This document shows positions 10,861 to 21,843 of a stretch of DNA of 64,000 nucleotides, in pieces; positions within the stretch are counted from its first letter, which is position 1; each line of letters begins with the position of its first letter. The notes beneath the pieces are model-generated. The model was given only the letters and a program-made list of their open reading frames with translations, was not told where the DNA came from and searched no databases. The stretch is from Corallium rubrum (taxonomy: Eukaryota; Cnidaria; Anthozoa; Scleralcyonacea; Coralliidae), in contig OZ036014.1 in the NCBI GenBank assembly GCA_964035015.1, positions 7,487,535-7,551,534 of the forward strand. The letters are read 5' to 3'. Made by a program: the position numbers and the translations under genes.

Positions 10861-11228
10861 TTTAACACCACTTTTTATGTTGTTATGGTGTTCTAATATT
10901 TAAAAACAATTCCTTTTCACATTGAAAATCGATATGCAGCACTTTCATTTAGAGGGTGGCTTGCTTGTTGTGCTAATTGCGTTATTCATCAGCTCTATTT
11001 AAAACAATGAGACTTTGTGTCTTACCATGAACTGTACATGAACAAGCAGAACTTGTGAATTGTTAGTATGTCGAAAAAAGGTGATAAAACAAATTTTATC
11101 GCGTGTACGATGCTTTTAATGCCAGTCCGGGACCGGGTAGGCGAGCCAGACCGGTCAATCGTGTCTACATGGGGAAAAAACAGCCCGCGGGTAACCTAGA
11201 TCTTAATCTCACAAACCGAGATCTCGAC

Positions 11229-11712
11229 TACACGCGTAAAAGTCTCGCAAGTTGTTACAGCATTGTTGCCTGAGTGAACAATGTTGTAACAACTTGCAGC
11301 AACGCTGTAACAACTTGTTGACACATGTGAACAACATTGATAAATGAACAACATTGTTCATCATTGTTTCAACAAGTTGTTACTGCTTGATGAAACAACA
11401 ACCGTTGTTCACGCATGTTGTAACAACCGAAGAACGTGTTGATACATCAATCATGTTCACCATTGTTGTAACATTGTTGTTCATCGTTGTTATTTCGTCA
11501 TGCTGTTACAACATGTTGTATCATGTGCGAACAACGTTGTTGGCTATAAAAATGTGCTGTTGGAACAACTTGTTCATGACTGTTGATTTATCCGTGAAAA
11601 GTTGCTCGAACCATAAGTGAACAACTTGTTGACAACTTGTTCACGGCGAGCAGCACAACATTGTTCACGCCTGTTGACAACCGTGAACAAGTTGTGCGTT
11701 TTTACGCATGTA
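11229..11712. mobile_element. MITE rich in ACAACTTGTT words, 484 bp
   Basis: The ends are TACACGCGTAAAA and TTTTTACGCATGTA; the interior is a dense set of inverted GTTGT/ACAAC words. An inverted second copy is at 28502-28969. It sits inside older repeat sequence (CGAGATCTCGA before it, GGCGGGCTGGCC after it). The open frame at 11354-11620 is also present in the second copy but has no family motif and follows from the repeat words. Confidence 0.85.
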
Positions 11713-11752
11713 GGCGGGCTGGCCTGGCTCTCATATAAAACAAGGTGAAATA

Positions 11753-11913
11753 GAACAGAACAGAACAGAACAGAACAGAGCAGAGCAGAGCAGAGCAGAA
11801 CAGAACAGAACAGAACAGAACAGAACAGAGCAGGGCAGGGCAGGGCAGGGCAGGGCAGGACAGGACAGGGCAGGGCAGGGCAGGGCAGAACAGAACAGAA
11901 CAGAATAGAATAG
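11753..11913. repeat. Pentanucleotide microsatellite CAGAA/CAGAG/CAGGG/CAGGA
   Basis: Blocks of one-base variants of the same pentamer follow each other, each internally uniform. Confidence 0.97.
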
Positions 11914-11956
11914 CCTATATATGAGCTATTAAAGCTCGTTCAAAATAGGATCGTAA

Positions 11957-12100
11957 GAATTACACTACACTACACTACACTACACTACACTACACTACAC
12001 TACACTACACTACACTACACTACACTACACTACACTACACTACACTACACTACACTACACTACACTACACTACACTACACTACACTACACTACACTACAC
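11957..12100. repeat. Pentanucleotide microsatellite (ACACT)n
   Basis: Nearly perfect ACACT copies, abutting the next array. Confidence 0.97.
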
Positions 12101-12204
12101 ACCGCACCGCACCGCACCGCACCGCACCGCACCGCACCGCACCGCACCGCACCGCACCGCACCGCACCGCACCCGCACCGCACCGCACCCGCACCGCACC
12201 GCAG
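12101..12204. repeat. Pentanucleotide microsatellite (ACCGC)n
   Basis: ACCGC copies, with two slipped CACCCG variants near 12170 and 12187. Confidence 0.97.
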
Positions 12205-12375
12205 TATATTGTATTGTATTGCATTGCATTGCATTGCATTGCATTGCATTGCATTGCATTGCATTGCATTGCATTGCATTGCATTGCATTGCATTGCATT
12301 GCATTGCATTGCATTGCATTGCATTGCCTTGCATTGCATTGCATTGCATTGCATTGCATTGCATTGCATTGCATT
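12205..12375. repeat. Pentanucleotide microsatellite (TTGCA)n
   Basis: About 32 TTGCA copies ending 35 bp before the first exon sequence of the large gene. Both strands give long low-complexity frames, which are not genes. Confidence 0.97.
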
Positions 12376-12409
12376 AGTTCTGACCTTAGCTTATTGTTAA
12401 TTTCTCAAG

Positions 12410-15400
12410 CTATTCCGCCGATATTTTCGAGAGATTTATACGTAACGCACGATGGCTCGGATACTACAAGATGTGGCAAGCTGAACCTCCCTTGCAAGAG
12501 TGTTCGCTTCACGGTCGCTCAAATTTCACGCCCTGGAGACACCGTCCATGTCGAGCATGCGCCCCGGCGGCCGTACAAAGAATGTGAGACTGGTCAGCAG
12601 TTTATCATGATAAGATCGACACTAACAATCAGAGGAAGGAATGGAACAGCGGTCATCCAATGCCGCCGAAATTATACCCTGTTTCGACTTCAAGGTGTCA
12701 CGAGCTACACCAGACAATTTCATCTCGTGGACGTTGTCTTAATGGATTCCTTTGTTGCTGTGGATCATTGTGCAGACTTTACTCTGACGTTTGAAGGATG
12801 TGTTTTTAGGAATAACACGTTTGGGATCCGAATGATGTCACTGAAATGTCCTCTTGACGTGACCAACTCCAGTTTCCATGACCACCGGTGGTACGCCATT
12901 CTGGCGACATGCACGAACACGGATTTTGATATCAAATCGTCCATCTTTCATTCGAGCTCAATTCTTCAAGAAACTCGCCTGGGCAAATGCGGGCAAGTGC
13001 ACAAACTGTCCGTCTCTCACTGCGAGTTTCTAGGCAAGTTGACCGCATTAACCTCGCACAGCGGTCTCTCGGTTGAGTCTCATGCTGTCGTCACCAATAT
13101 TACGATTACAGACACCATTTTTAAGAATAACGTCGGTCACAACGACATGGATCATTTGCTTTCCATAAACGACTCTCAGAATCTACATCGCAACGCGACC
13201 ACCATCAATCTCGATCGGCTTATCTTCGAGAACAATAGTTATAAGGAGACGGTCATTCACCTGCATGAACTTCACAAGGGGAGGTACACGTTTACGATGA
13301 AGCTGATGAATACTCTATTTCGAAATAATACTGGAACGATGCAGATTCGTGCTCCCACGTCGAAAATATGCAGCGCAAAAAACAACGAAAAGACCAGCGC
13401 AAACGTTAGCTCAAAGGTCACTGCAAAGGTCAACAAGAAGGTCAACTCAAAAGTCAAGAAAGAAACCGACGCAAACGTGAACATAAATGGCGTCATCTTG
13501 CAAAACAATACATTCCTATGGAATCGCTACTACACGAACCCAGATTCCACGCGCATTTACCCAACGGTCTATTTCGAAACTGGGTATTTTCACGTGATCT
13601 CTTGCAAGTTCATAGACAATCTCCATGGTCTTATCCCGACAACTGGGGTCGTCTTCGTTTCGGACAATGCCTACGTCGTGTTCGACAACTGTTATTTCGA
13701 AAACAACCAAGTTGTGGAGTCGTCAATTCAAGTTTACGGCTACCCGTACAGTAGCTTGGTAATGAGAGGAAATAACACGTTCAACATCGTTGCGTTGAAA
13801 GACGATCAAGCAATCCTGCTTCACTTGCCTTTTAATAGGTTGGCTACGAGCTCGGAAAACTGCCTTAAACAAGGTTTCGTGCAAGTCGGGGGCCTCTTCA
13901 CGTTCATATGTCCACAAGGGTTTGACGTGATCCACAAGTTCCCCGTATCCAAGAAACTGGGTCTCCACAGCGATTCTACAAGGCTGACGTATTTAGCGTT
14001 CTCGTGCAAACAGTGTCCAAGGAAGACGTACTCCCTGAAAAGAGGGACGCTTTCGGGTAACACCACGCGGGACATCGTGTGTCACGAGTGTCCACGCGGG
14101 GGACGCTGCCACCGAGGCTACATCAGAGCAAAGTCGAATTTCTGGGGCTACGCGACGAAAAACAAGGTGAAATTTATAGACTGTCCCGCCGGGTACTGCT
14201 GCGACAAACACGACTGTAGCACGTACAACAGTTGTCAGGGCAGCAGGACTGGTACGCTTTGCGGTCGGTGTCCTGAGGGGACTTCCGAGGCATTTTTTAG
14301 CACAACTTGTAAACCGAACAAAACTTGCACAGGGACTGTATTCTTTCCCGGGGTCGCCGCACTTTTTCTCGCGTATATCTTATTCTTCCTCTATCACGAA
14401 GACATAGCTCGTTTCCTCCGACGTAGCTTCTTCGTAACCCCTCGACTCGGCTCAGAGGTGCACGGTTACGATTCCCACGAGAGTTTCAATCGAGATCTGG
14501 GTTTCCAGGCAAGGCAATGCGAGAGCTCTGGGGGTTGGATAAAAATCATTTTCTACTACTACCAGACAATTCGTCTTTTGACAACTTGTGTCAAGTCCGA
14601 AGAACAACACGACATCGTGCAAAAAGTTGAGGACGCCCTTTCAGACGCTTTAGATCTAATAGTGACAGAGATAAGTTCATTTGACTGCCCATTCCCGAAC
14701 AACCGACCTATAGTCAAGACAGTAATGTTGCATTCGGTTGGCTTCGCTTTGGTGGTACTCCTTGGGTTGGGCTGTTTCTTTTGGAAGCTCTGTAGGCGGG
14801 TAAAGAGGATATGCTGGAAACCTGTCATTCAGGACGATGACTCCCCTACTAGTGAACTTCTTATCGATGACCTAGCCTACGTACAGGCTATGGATAGAGG
14901 TCCACACTCGCGGGCTAGCCATGACGGAGAGCCATCGCAATCGTTGTTCCCAGTCCGCGTTGTGAGCGCGTTCACTCATGTCTCTCTCCTAATGTATTCT
15001 TCGACAACGAAGCTCTGTCTGACGCTACTACACTGCGTTCCTTACGAGGACAAGAAAATTCTATTTATAGACGGTGACGTAGAGTGTTATCAACCATTTC
15101 AGTATTTCTTAATCGCTTACGTCATCACCTCGGTCATACCATTCTGTCTCGTCCCATTCCTCGGCTCCTACATCTTAACTCTAGGCTCAATCTCTCTAGT
15201 CCAGTTCTGGCTTGGTTGTTTGCTCCCTTTTCCTTTCTGTTGCCACTGGTTACGACTGTTGCTACGCAACCGCGGCAACCGCCTCGCCGCAGAAAACCCG
15301 CGAGAAACTTCTCACAGAAACGCGATTCTCCACGTTCTCTCGGGTCCGTTTCGGGACCACGCGTCGTTCGCGTGCTTTCCGCGCGCGCCGCTCCCTTGGG

Positions 15401-15825
15401 AGGGCGTGCTCATTTTTCGTCGATTGGTCTTGATTTTGGCATTCGCGTTTACGTACGACAAACGATGGCGAATGATCTTGGCACTGGCCATCTGCGTGCT
15501 AATACTTGTGACGCATCTGTACGTCAAACCATTCAAAACAAAGTCGGAAAACTTTCTAGAATCCATGTCCTTGGCATCGCTCGTCATACTCTGCGGCTTC
15601 ACGCTTGTGAGGGTGCTGTATCGAGGCGAGGATTATTCATCTTTGTACACCAATTCGACGTTCATGAGATCACTTAATCTCGTGGAAAGCATTCTTATTA
15701 TTGGGCCACTAGGGTTGCTTGTGCTCGTCGTCCTACTCTCGCTCGTAATCAGGTTTATTCTCCTTTTAGCATACTGTTTCCGTGTTTGTACACGAAATCC
15801 TTGGGGCGTTGTGGTCGGGGTCTGA
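12410..15825 (+). CDS. Beta-helix, cysteine-rich, nine-span membrane protein (last large exon)
   Basis: One exon gives about 1,138 residues. The open frame continues left into the TTGCA array, but TTTCTCAAG at 12401-12409 is a good splice acceptor, so an upstream exon with a signal peptide is likely. Residues about 10-480 begin RDLYVTHDGSDTTRCG and hold irregular beta-helix rungs (FEGCVFRNNTFG, NTLFRNNTG, DNCYFENNQVV) with many N-glycosylation sites. About 318-356 is a lysine/asparagine-rich insert. About 530-640 is cysteine-rich (CKQCPRKTYS, NFWGYATK, CPAGYCCDKHDC, GTLCGRCPEGTSE). From 644 on there are about nine hydrophobic spans. The product should be a surface protein with a large ectodomain. 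It is a same-strand paralogue of 2-1174. The family is seen as uncharacterised proteins in lower animals; ligand and activity are unknown. Confidence 0.82.
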
Positions 15826-15839
15826 GAGGCGGGACTTTT

Positions 15840-15965
15840 TTCCCGGAGGGTTGTGGTTAGGTTTAGGGCCACCGGGGGGTTGTGGGTTAGGGTTAGGGTT
15901 GCCGGGGGTTGTGGTTAGGTTTAGGGTAAGGTTTAGAGGTTAGGGTTAGGGTTGGGTTGTGGGGG
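15840..15965 (+). repeat. Degenerate telomere-like TTAGGG stretch
   Basis: GGTTAGGGTTAGGGTTG and variants mix with GCCGGGGGTTGTGG units just after the large gene. Irregular and internal, so not a chromosome end. A smaller piece is at 18668-18715. Confidence 0.75.
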
Positions 15966-16136
15966 TTGGGAATTAGTTTTTAAAATTAACGATTATTGGT
16001 AATTCTAGGCATTTCGCACTTACTGATTATTGGTAATTCTAGGTAGGAGGATATGCTGGGGGTCTATCCAGAACCACCTCGTCCCCAGGGCGTTGGTGAA
16101 ACAAGATGGCGGCGAAGCGAGAAAAGGTTGGACCAC

Positions 16137-16514
16137 AACCTCGTACCCAGGGCCATTTGTAGGGAACTGGGCCAAGATGGCGAATAAAACAAAATGGCGA
16201 GAACAAATGGCCCTGGTGGAGGCTAGCTCAAAATGCGCAGTATATTGCGCATTTTATTAACTAGAACTCAGTTCTTTACACAGTAATTATACCTAATTAC
16301 ACCTAATTATTGCATGGTTTAAAACATAATTTCCCGTGCCGTGTGCAGGAACAACCGACAAGGTAAAAATACAATTTAAAAAAAACCAAAACAAAATCAA
16401 ACCGTCTGATTTACGCCATAAGCTCTTGACCAATCAAAGGCTGAGCTTCCACCATGGCCATTTGTTCTCGCCATCTTGGCCCAGTTCCCCATAAATGGTC
16501 CTGGGTACGAGGTT
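16137..16514. mobile_element. Foldback element, AACCTCGTNCCCAGGG family, copy 1 (378 bp)
   Basis: The ends are AACCTCGTACCCAGGGCC and GGTCCTGGGTACGAGGTT; the arms continue through GGCCATTTGT and CAAGATGGCGA. A similar end (ACCTCGTCCCCAGGGCG) lies just upstream at 16076. Other copies: 18948, 39242, 61194. Confidence 0.85.
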
Positions 16515-16576
16515 GGGTTGGACCACTGACCCATATAAAACTGGACTGCAGGTGCCCAATATCAATTGACTGGCAA

Positions 16577-16770
16577 TAGACCACTTTCATAATCGCGATT
16601 AATTAGAATATTCTTTTATGTGCATCTTAATAAGCCTTTCTGGCCTCGTTTGTGTGTCTGCAATTCAAAAGAATATTTGCTTCATAACGAGGCCAGAAAG
16701 GCTCATTTAGAAGAATATTTACTCACATCTTTAGAATATTTAAAGTGAAGGCCTTTATGAAAGTGGTTTA
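16577..16770. mobile_element. Foldback element, about 194 bp
   Basis: The outer arms TAGACCACTTTCATAA and TTATGAAAGTGGTTTA flank inner arms TAAGCCTTTCTGGCCTCGTT and AACGAGGCCAGAAAGGCT. It is preceded at 16523 by another CACTGACC terminal motif. Confidence 0.75.
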
Positions 16771-17263
16771 CGTGTGGTCAACCCAAGATGGCGGTTTATG
16801 AGTCATTTCTCCCATAGTAGTGACCGCTGACCTTTTCCTCATAAATGAATTTATAATTAAAGTGATTGGCCTGCGGGCGCAGCTGAGCCCACAGTCAAGT
16901 AAACATGTAGGGCAGAATACGGTCAGCGCTCGTTACCATGAGAGAAAAGGCCGATATTTCCGCCATCTTTGTTCACCCGATCCGCACGTTGTATCTAATA
17001 AACTACTAGACATTATATACACATTGTATCCAGTAAGTTACTGGAAATTGTTTAATTCTAAGATGCGCCAATTAACGGATTAAAACCACTGACCTATATA
17101 TAACTGGACTGCGGGTGCTGGCCAAAAATGTGTCCCCATTTTCACTTTCAAAATGGCGGCATTTATGGGTCCTTCTGCTAATGGTAGCGACCACTGACAT
17201 GTACTTATCGTAGGAAAACAGAATATTTTTGTAAATACAAAGCGATTTTCTTACTTTATTAAT

Positions 17264-17590
17264 AAATCGTTCCTATGCGAGGGCTTCCCCAGAGATGAAT
17301 AAAATCGTCTGGCGTTAGCCAGAATAAAATACTTAACACCAATTCGGACAGGAAAGAGTTAGAGAGATCGTTTATAAATCGTTCCTGTCCGAGGGCTTCC
17401 CCAGAGGTGAATAAAATCGTCTGGCGTTAGCCAGAATAAAATACTAAACACCAATTCGGACAGGAAAGAGTTAGAGAGATCGTTGAAAAATTGTTCCTGT
17501 GAAGGCTTCCCCAAGAGGTGAATAAAATCGTCTGGCGTTAGCCAGAACAAAATACTAAAGAGTAAAGAGCAATAAATTCGGACAGGAATT
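17264..17590. repeat. Three tandem units of 112 bp
   Basis: Units start near 17264, 17376 and 17488 and share AAAATCGTCTGGCGTTAGCC and AATTCGGACAGGAA. The word CTGGCTAACGCCAGA also occurs near 47864. Confidence 0.9.
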
Positions 17591-18039
17591 AATGCATGCA
17601 GGTTGTTCATTGTTAATTTCTTGTGGAACGACTCAAGAGGCCTGCTGGATTATTTGTCTGACCAAATAGGAATATGGCCTCCCATACCTTGCTTCTTTAC
17701 GATTTTCTCGGTTCTTTATAGAGCTGGCGACTTCATAAAACGACATGTTTGTAGATTACCATGACCATGTGTATTGACAGTCTTGTTTATTTTATTGCCA
17801 AGTGTTCGTGCCGTACCGCCGGTCGGCACGTCTTTAATTCAGACTGCTAGAAAGCTACAACAGTAATTGTCTAGGATTGTTATTATTGTAGTTCAGAACT
17901 ACAATAAGACTCTTATCAGGAAAACATCCCGGGCCGCTCAGCAACAAACATAAATATTAAATATACATGAAAAACCACCGAAATCTTTTGTTTACACAAA
18001 CTCTGGCAAAACTTCGACAAAGTTTGCCTAGTCCGTCTA

Positions 18040-18388
18040 CTCCGAACGTTTTCTCAAGAAATAATCCACCGCAGAAGTTATAAAATATATTGGCAGAAAG
18101 ATAATTCACCTTGCTACAACATACGTACAGTTTCTCTGACCAAATAGCTTAGTTTCCCTAAAAAAAGCCAAATACCGAACATGTCCAAATTATAATAGCG
18201 GCCGCTGTTTTGAATTTTTTCCCCGTATGTATTATGTCTTCTCCGAATGTCTTCTCGCGAAATAAACCACTGTAGAAGCTATCAAATATACTGGAAGAAA
18301 GATAATTGATCTGGCTACAACATACGTACAGTTTATCCGACCAAATAGCTTAGTTTTCTTAAAAAAAGCGAAATACCGAACATGTCCA
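18040..18388. repeat. Two direct repeats of about 148 bp, 201 bp apart
   Basis: 18040-18187 and 18241-18388 share GGCTACAACATACGTACAGT (with one change) and AAATACCGAACATGTCCAA. Confidence 0.88.
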
Positions 18389-18541
18389 ACTGAACTAGAG
18401 TTCTTAGGTATCGGTCAGCGACCTTCACCATTAGCAAAAGGACCCATAAATGCCGCCATTTTGAAAGTGAAAATGGGGACACTTTTCCTAACTCAAAGGT
18501 AATAGGAGCACGCAGTCCAGTTATATATATATAGGTCAGTG

Positions 18542-18947
18542 ATTAAAACTCACTGCGCATCCCACAATCTTTGTCAAGAACTGTTGACCATAAATTACGA
18601 ACACTACTAAGGGGTTGGACGGGGAGGAGGTGATTTAAAAACACACCCCCCCCCCGACACTTTTCAAGTTAGGGTTAGGGTTACCCCAGGAAATTCACAT
18701 TTTTGAGATTAGGGTTACGGGGTTCGGGGGGGAAGGGTTTCATTAAAATCCTCTTTATTAAACAATTTCCAGTAACTTACTGGATACAATGTGTATATAA
18801 TGTCTAGTAGTTTATTAGATACAACGTGCGGATCGGCTGCTTTGTTCGGTCACTTTTTGGATGAGACCCGCAGCCGCTGCCCTGCCCCGAAACTGCGGTC
18901 TCTTGCTTCGCCATTCTTGTCCGAACAAACACTCTGGGAAACGAGAC
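18542..18947. other. Gene-free spacer
   Basis: Holds a C-run near 18648, a short TTAGGG patch (18668-18715) and an inverted copy of 16990-17040 (AAACAATTTCCAGTAACTTA near 18760). Minus-strand frames here have no recognisable domain. Confidence 0.4.
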
Positions 18948-19630
18948 AACCTCGTTCCCAGGGCCTTTCTGAAATTTGGAGGGCGGGAAAAGGGGCTTGA
19001 ATAATGCAACACAGCTGCCAAACGTTTGCGCATGCGTGAATTCGCTGAGTAAATATTCCAAGAGAAGTGGGAACTAGCCGTGGTGACAACAACCAGACAG
19101 TGAAGACTAAGTAAGACTCAACTATTCATTTGTGTTTTAAAAAAAGGGTAAAGAAAATTACGAAGGGGTAAATTCAGAATGTTAGAATATTGACAAGGAA
19201 GCTATGCACAAATTACCTACCTTACCTTTTTGGTAGTATGCTTATAATTTTAACTTTTGTGTCGGACTCTTGGACCAGTCCAAATATTTCAGTGTTTTCC
19301 CGCTCTTTTTCCGAGGACGAGCTCGGACGTCGCACATGCGCAAAACGTTTGGCAGCGGTTTTGGCATCGGTTGGTCATAGCACCCAGAAATACTGGGTGT
19401 AATAAATTAGCAATATAACTTAGTATGCAAAATCGTAATGGCAGTCTCGTTGGAGAAGTTCAATGTAATGGTGGTCCCATTTGTCCCGTTGGCGGATACG
19501 TTAAAGATATTTGATCATAACTGGCACAAAACTATGCATAATTATGTTTCCCGAGGAATGTTTAAGAAAAGCAATCAACCAATAAAAATTCAGAATCTAC
19601 CAATTTCAAAAAGGCCCTGGGAACGAGGTT
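18948..19630. mobile_element. Foldback element, AACCTCGTNCCCAGGG family, copy 2 (683 bp)
   Basis: The ends are AACCTCGTTCCCAGGGCC and GGCCCTGGGAACGAGGTT, then GAAATTTGGAGG paired loosely with CAATTTCAAAAA. The interior contains the block shared with 6093-6340, so its cargo differs from copies 1, 3 and 4. Confidence 0.88.
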
Positions 19631-19908
19631 AAGAAACGAGATTGTATCGATGGTAACAAGCTCAATAAGCAAGCTTAGCATCTCAACTGGGCATAAAAAT
19701 ATTTATAGGGGTAGAATTTATTTCATATTTTCATATTTCAACAATTATATATATTTTTATATTCAATTCAATATTATGTTTTGTATTCAAATATATATTC
19801 AAATCGTAATTAAAATTATTATGAATATTACAAATTTCAAAATTATAGAAAAAAAAATTGCAAATGTGAACGACATGTTACCCTTGTATATATGTAGAAT
19901 CAGCCTAC

Positions 19909-20021
19909 ATTTTATTAAAAGTATAATATTGGGCATTTCACTCGATTACATAGCATGTTCTAGGGTATGTTCTAAGGTTCTATGTAATCGAGTGAAATGC
20001 CCAATATTACTTCTAATAAAC
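19909..20021. repeat. Foldback, about 113 bp
   Basis: The arms ATTGGGCATTTCACTCGATT and AATCGAGTGAAATGCCCAAT are exact. A single arm recurs at 58350-58395. Confidence 0.85.
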
Positions 20022-20075
20022 CCAATTCTCTCCTGGCATTACCACCTTAAAACTCGCGATCAAGCTCTCGGCAAC

Positions 20076-20240
20076 GGCCTCCGTGGCTCAGTGGTCAGAG
20101 CATTGCACCTCAATCGCAAGGTCGTGGGTTCAATTCCTGCCGGAAGGCCTGTGTAGTTGCATTTTTCGCAACTGGTCCCGGTTTGGTCTTAAAATGTATA
20201 TATTCTACACTCGAATTTTCCTTCACCTAAAATCCCTACA
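20076..20240 (+). mobile_element. tRNA-derived SINE
   Basis: The head at 20076-20150 has TGGCTCAGTGGTCAGAGC (A box) and GTGGGTTCAATTCCTGC (B box), with GGCCTCCG and CGGAAGGCC as an imperfect acceptor stem. The tail runs through TAGTTGCATTTTTCGCAACT to TCGAATTTTCCTTCACC. The tail recurs, rearranged, at 58750-58850. The anticodon arm is degenerate, so this is a SINE rather than a working tRNA. Confidence 0.75.
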
Positions 20241-20520
20241 TTTTATTAAACCTGATACAGTAAAAACACGCATAGAAGAACCTGGAGATTAAGAACCTCC
20301 AGGCCGAAATTTAACCAATTAAGCACCCAATATGTAAGAACCAGTTCAGTCTGAAAAATATATATGAAGTAGTTTCTTATGCGGAAAATTACTAAAGCTC
20401 AGAACATACAGGTACAGAGCATGCTTCAATGGTCCTTGGAAACAGACAGAGTACTAATTCAACGCCAGAAAAAATAGTACTACTTAATACTAATTGGGTG
20501 GTTAGCAATAATTAGTGTAA

Positions 20521-20706
20521 TAGACCTTATTCAAAAATGGCCCGCCGAATTAGAATTCTTTTATGTGCATATAAATTAGCCCTTATGACCTCGTTTTAAA
20601 GTAAAAATTCTTTTGAATTTCACACATGAAAACGAGTTCATAAAGGCTAATTTATATGTATATAAAAGAATTTTAATTCGGCGGCCATTTTTGAATAAGG
20701 GTCTAT
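20521..20706. mobile_element. Foldback element, 186 bp
   Basis: The ends are TAGACCTTATTCAAAAATGG and CCATTTTTGAATAAGGGTCTA, with AATTCGGCGGCC and TTTATATG.A also paired. A smaller relative is at 5405-5483. Confidence 0.87.
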
Positions 20707-20730
20707 ACATTGTGTTCTGGATACATTACA

Positions 20731-21028
20731 TCTCAAATCATTAATAATTCATGAGGAAAACACAAAGGAAATCAGTACCGTGTCGGTGGTTTGGATATCG
20801 GAGGAAGAAATTACATAAATTAAGCAAACTTTTACCTTGATTTTCTCTTAAAATAATGATTTGTTTGAGATGCTATACCATACACTCGGAGGAGTGTCTC
20901 GTCAGGATATCCAAACACTTCGACGTTTGTTCAAAAACCTTGGCTTCGCCTCGGTTTTCAACAAACGTCTCGGTGTTTGGATATCCTGATAAAACACTCC
21001 TCCTCGTGTATGATATATTACATAAACT
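20731..21028. repeat. Hairpin repeat, copy 1 (copy 2 at 34893-35195)
   Basis: Starts TCTCAAATCATTAATAATTC. The hairpin pairs GGATATCCAAACACTTCGA with its complement, with GGCTTCGCC at the tip. Copy 2 is the same in order and orientation. Confidence 0.85.
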
Positions 21029-21192
21029 GCTTTTTAACCAGATCCATGTACTCTAACGAAATACACCATATCAAGAACAATTGTTTATGCCTTATAAATA
21101 AGAACCTGTTAAGAACCTATCAGCCTGATTTCTCACTGCACACCCAACATAGAAGAATAATTTCAGCCTGACTTGGAAAAACAGGGGTTCTT

Positions 21193-21548
21193 TTATGCGC
21201 CATGATCGCCTCGGATTCTTTTGTTCTCCGAGGGAATGTAAACCTCGTGTTTCCCTCCGCTCATGCAAGAGGGAAATTTATCCTTTGTCTTCTAATTTTC
21301 CCGTGCATGTTGATGAGGGAAAATTAGAAGACAAAGAAATCCTTTGTCTTCTTCAAAATTTCCCGCTTGCATATATTTTCCCTCATCAACATGCACGGGA
21401 AAATTAGATGCAACTTCTCTGATCAACTGTGTAAATTTCCTGTCGGTAAGATTCTCAAAGTTTTCCTCGGCGATCATAATATTACAAACTAATAACAAGA
21501 CTTTTCGGGAAATTAGCGATTAAATTTCCCCTTTGCCTCGGGAAGATT
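21193..21548. repeat. Foldback repeat, copy 1 (copy 2 at 43378-43735)
   Basis: TCTAATTTTCCCGTGCATGT and its complement ACATGCACGGGAAAATTAGA occur in inverted array, with GATGAGGGAAAATTAGAAGA between. Copy 2 is closely similar over the whole length. Confidence 0.87.
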
Positions 21549-21660
21549 TGCTCATGTTATTACTTATAATAAAAATTCATATTTTAATAATATAAACAAA
21601 CATTTATTATATAACTATTATTATATATATTATTATTAATATTAATTTAATATAAAAAAT

Positions 21661-21779
21661 ATAATCCCCGAGCCCGGGCGGAGGGCCGAAGGTCCGGAGC
21701 CCGGTGAGGGTGCTAATCTCGACATGCGTGGAGTCCACTTTACACGCGTGTAGAAAAAGCAAGGCAGACGAAATCTGGG

Positions 21780-21843
<64 letters not shown>

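Larger units (their letters stand above)
17087..18541. mobile_element. Non-autonomous DNA transposon with 8-bp TSD, 1,455 bp
   Basis: Long inverted ends begin CACTGACCTATATATAACTG and continue through the CCATTTTCACTTTCAAAATG region. They are flanked by a perfect 8-bp duplication ATTAAAAC (17079-17086 and 18542-18549). An 8-bp duplication fits the hAT or P superfamilies. No transposase frame is seen. The interior has its own tandem and direct repeats (17264-17590, 18040-18388). Confidence 0.9.

Noticed and set aside
11354-11620. 88-codon frame conserved in the second MITE copy (28618-28848)
   Set aside because: Conservation is explained by the two being copies of one element; the residues follow the GTTGT/ACAAC words.
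12085-12400. Long frames on both strands reading MQCNA or CIALH repeats
   Set aside because: They are translations of the pentamer microsatellites in all frames, with no other sequence content.
15840-15965. Telomere
   Set aside because: The TTAGGG-like units are irregular, short and internal, with gene and transposon sequence on both sides.
20076-20150. Functional tRNA gene
   Set aside because: Acceptor stem is imperfect, anticodon loop lacks U33, and a SINE-type tail follows.
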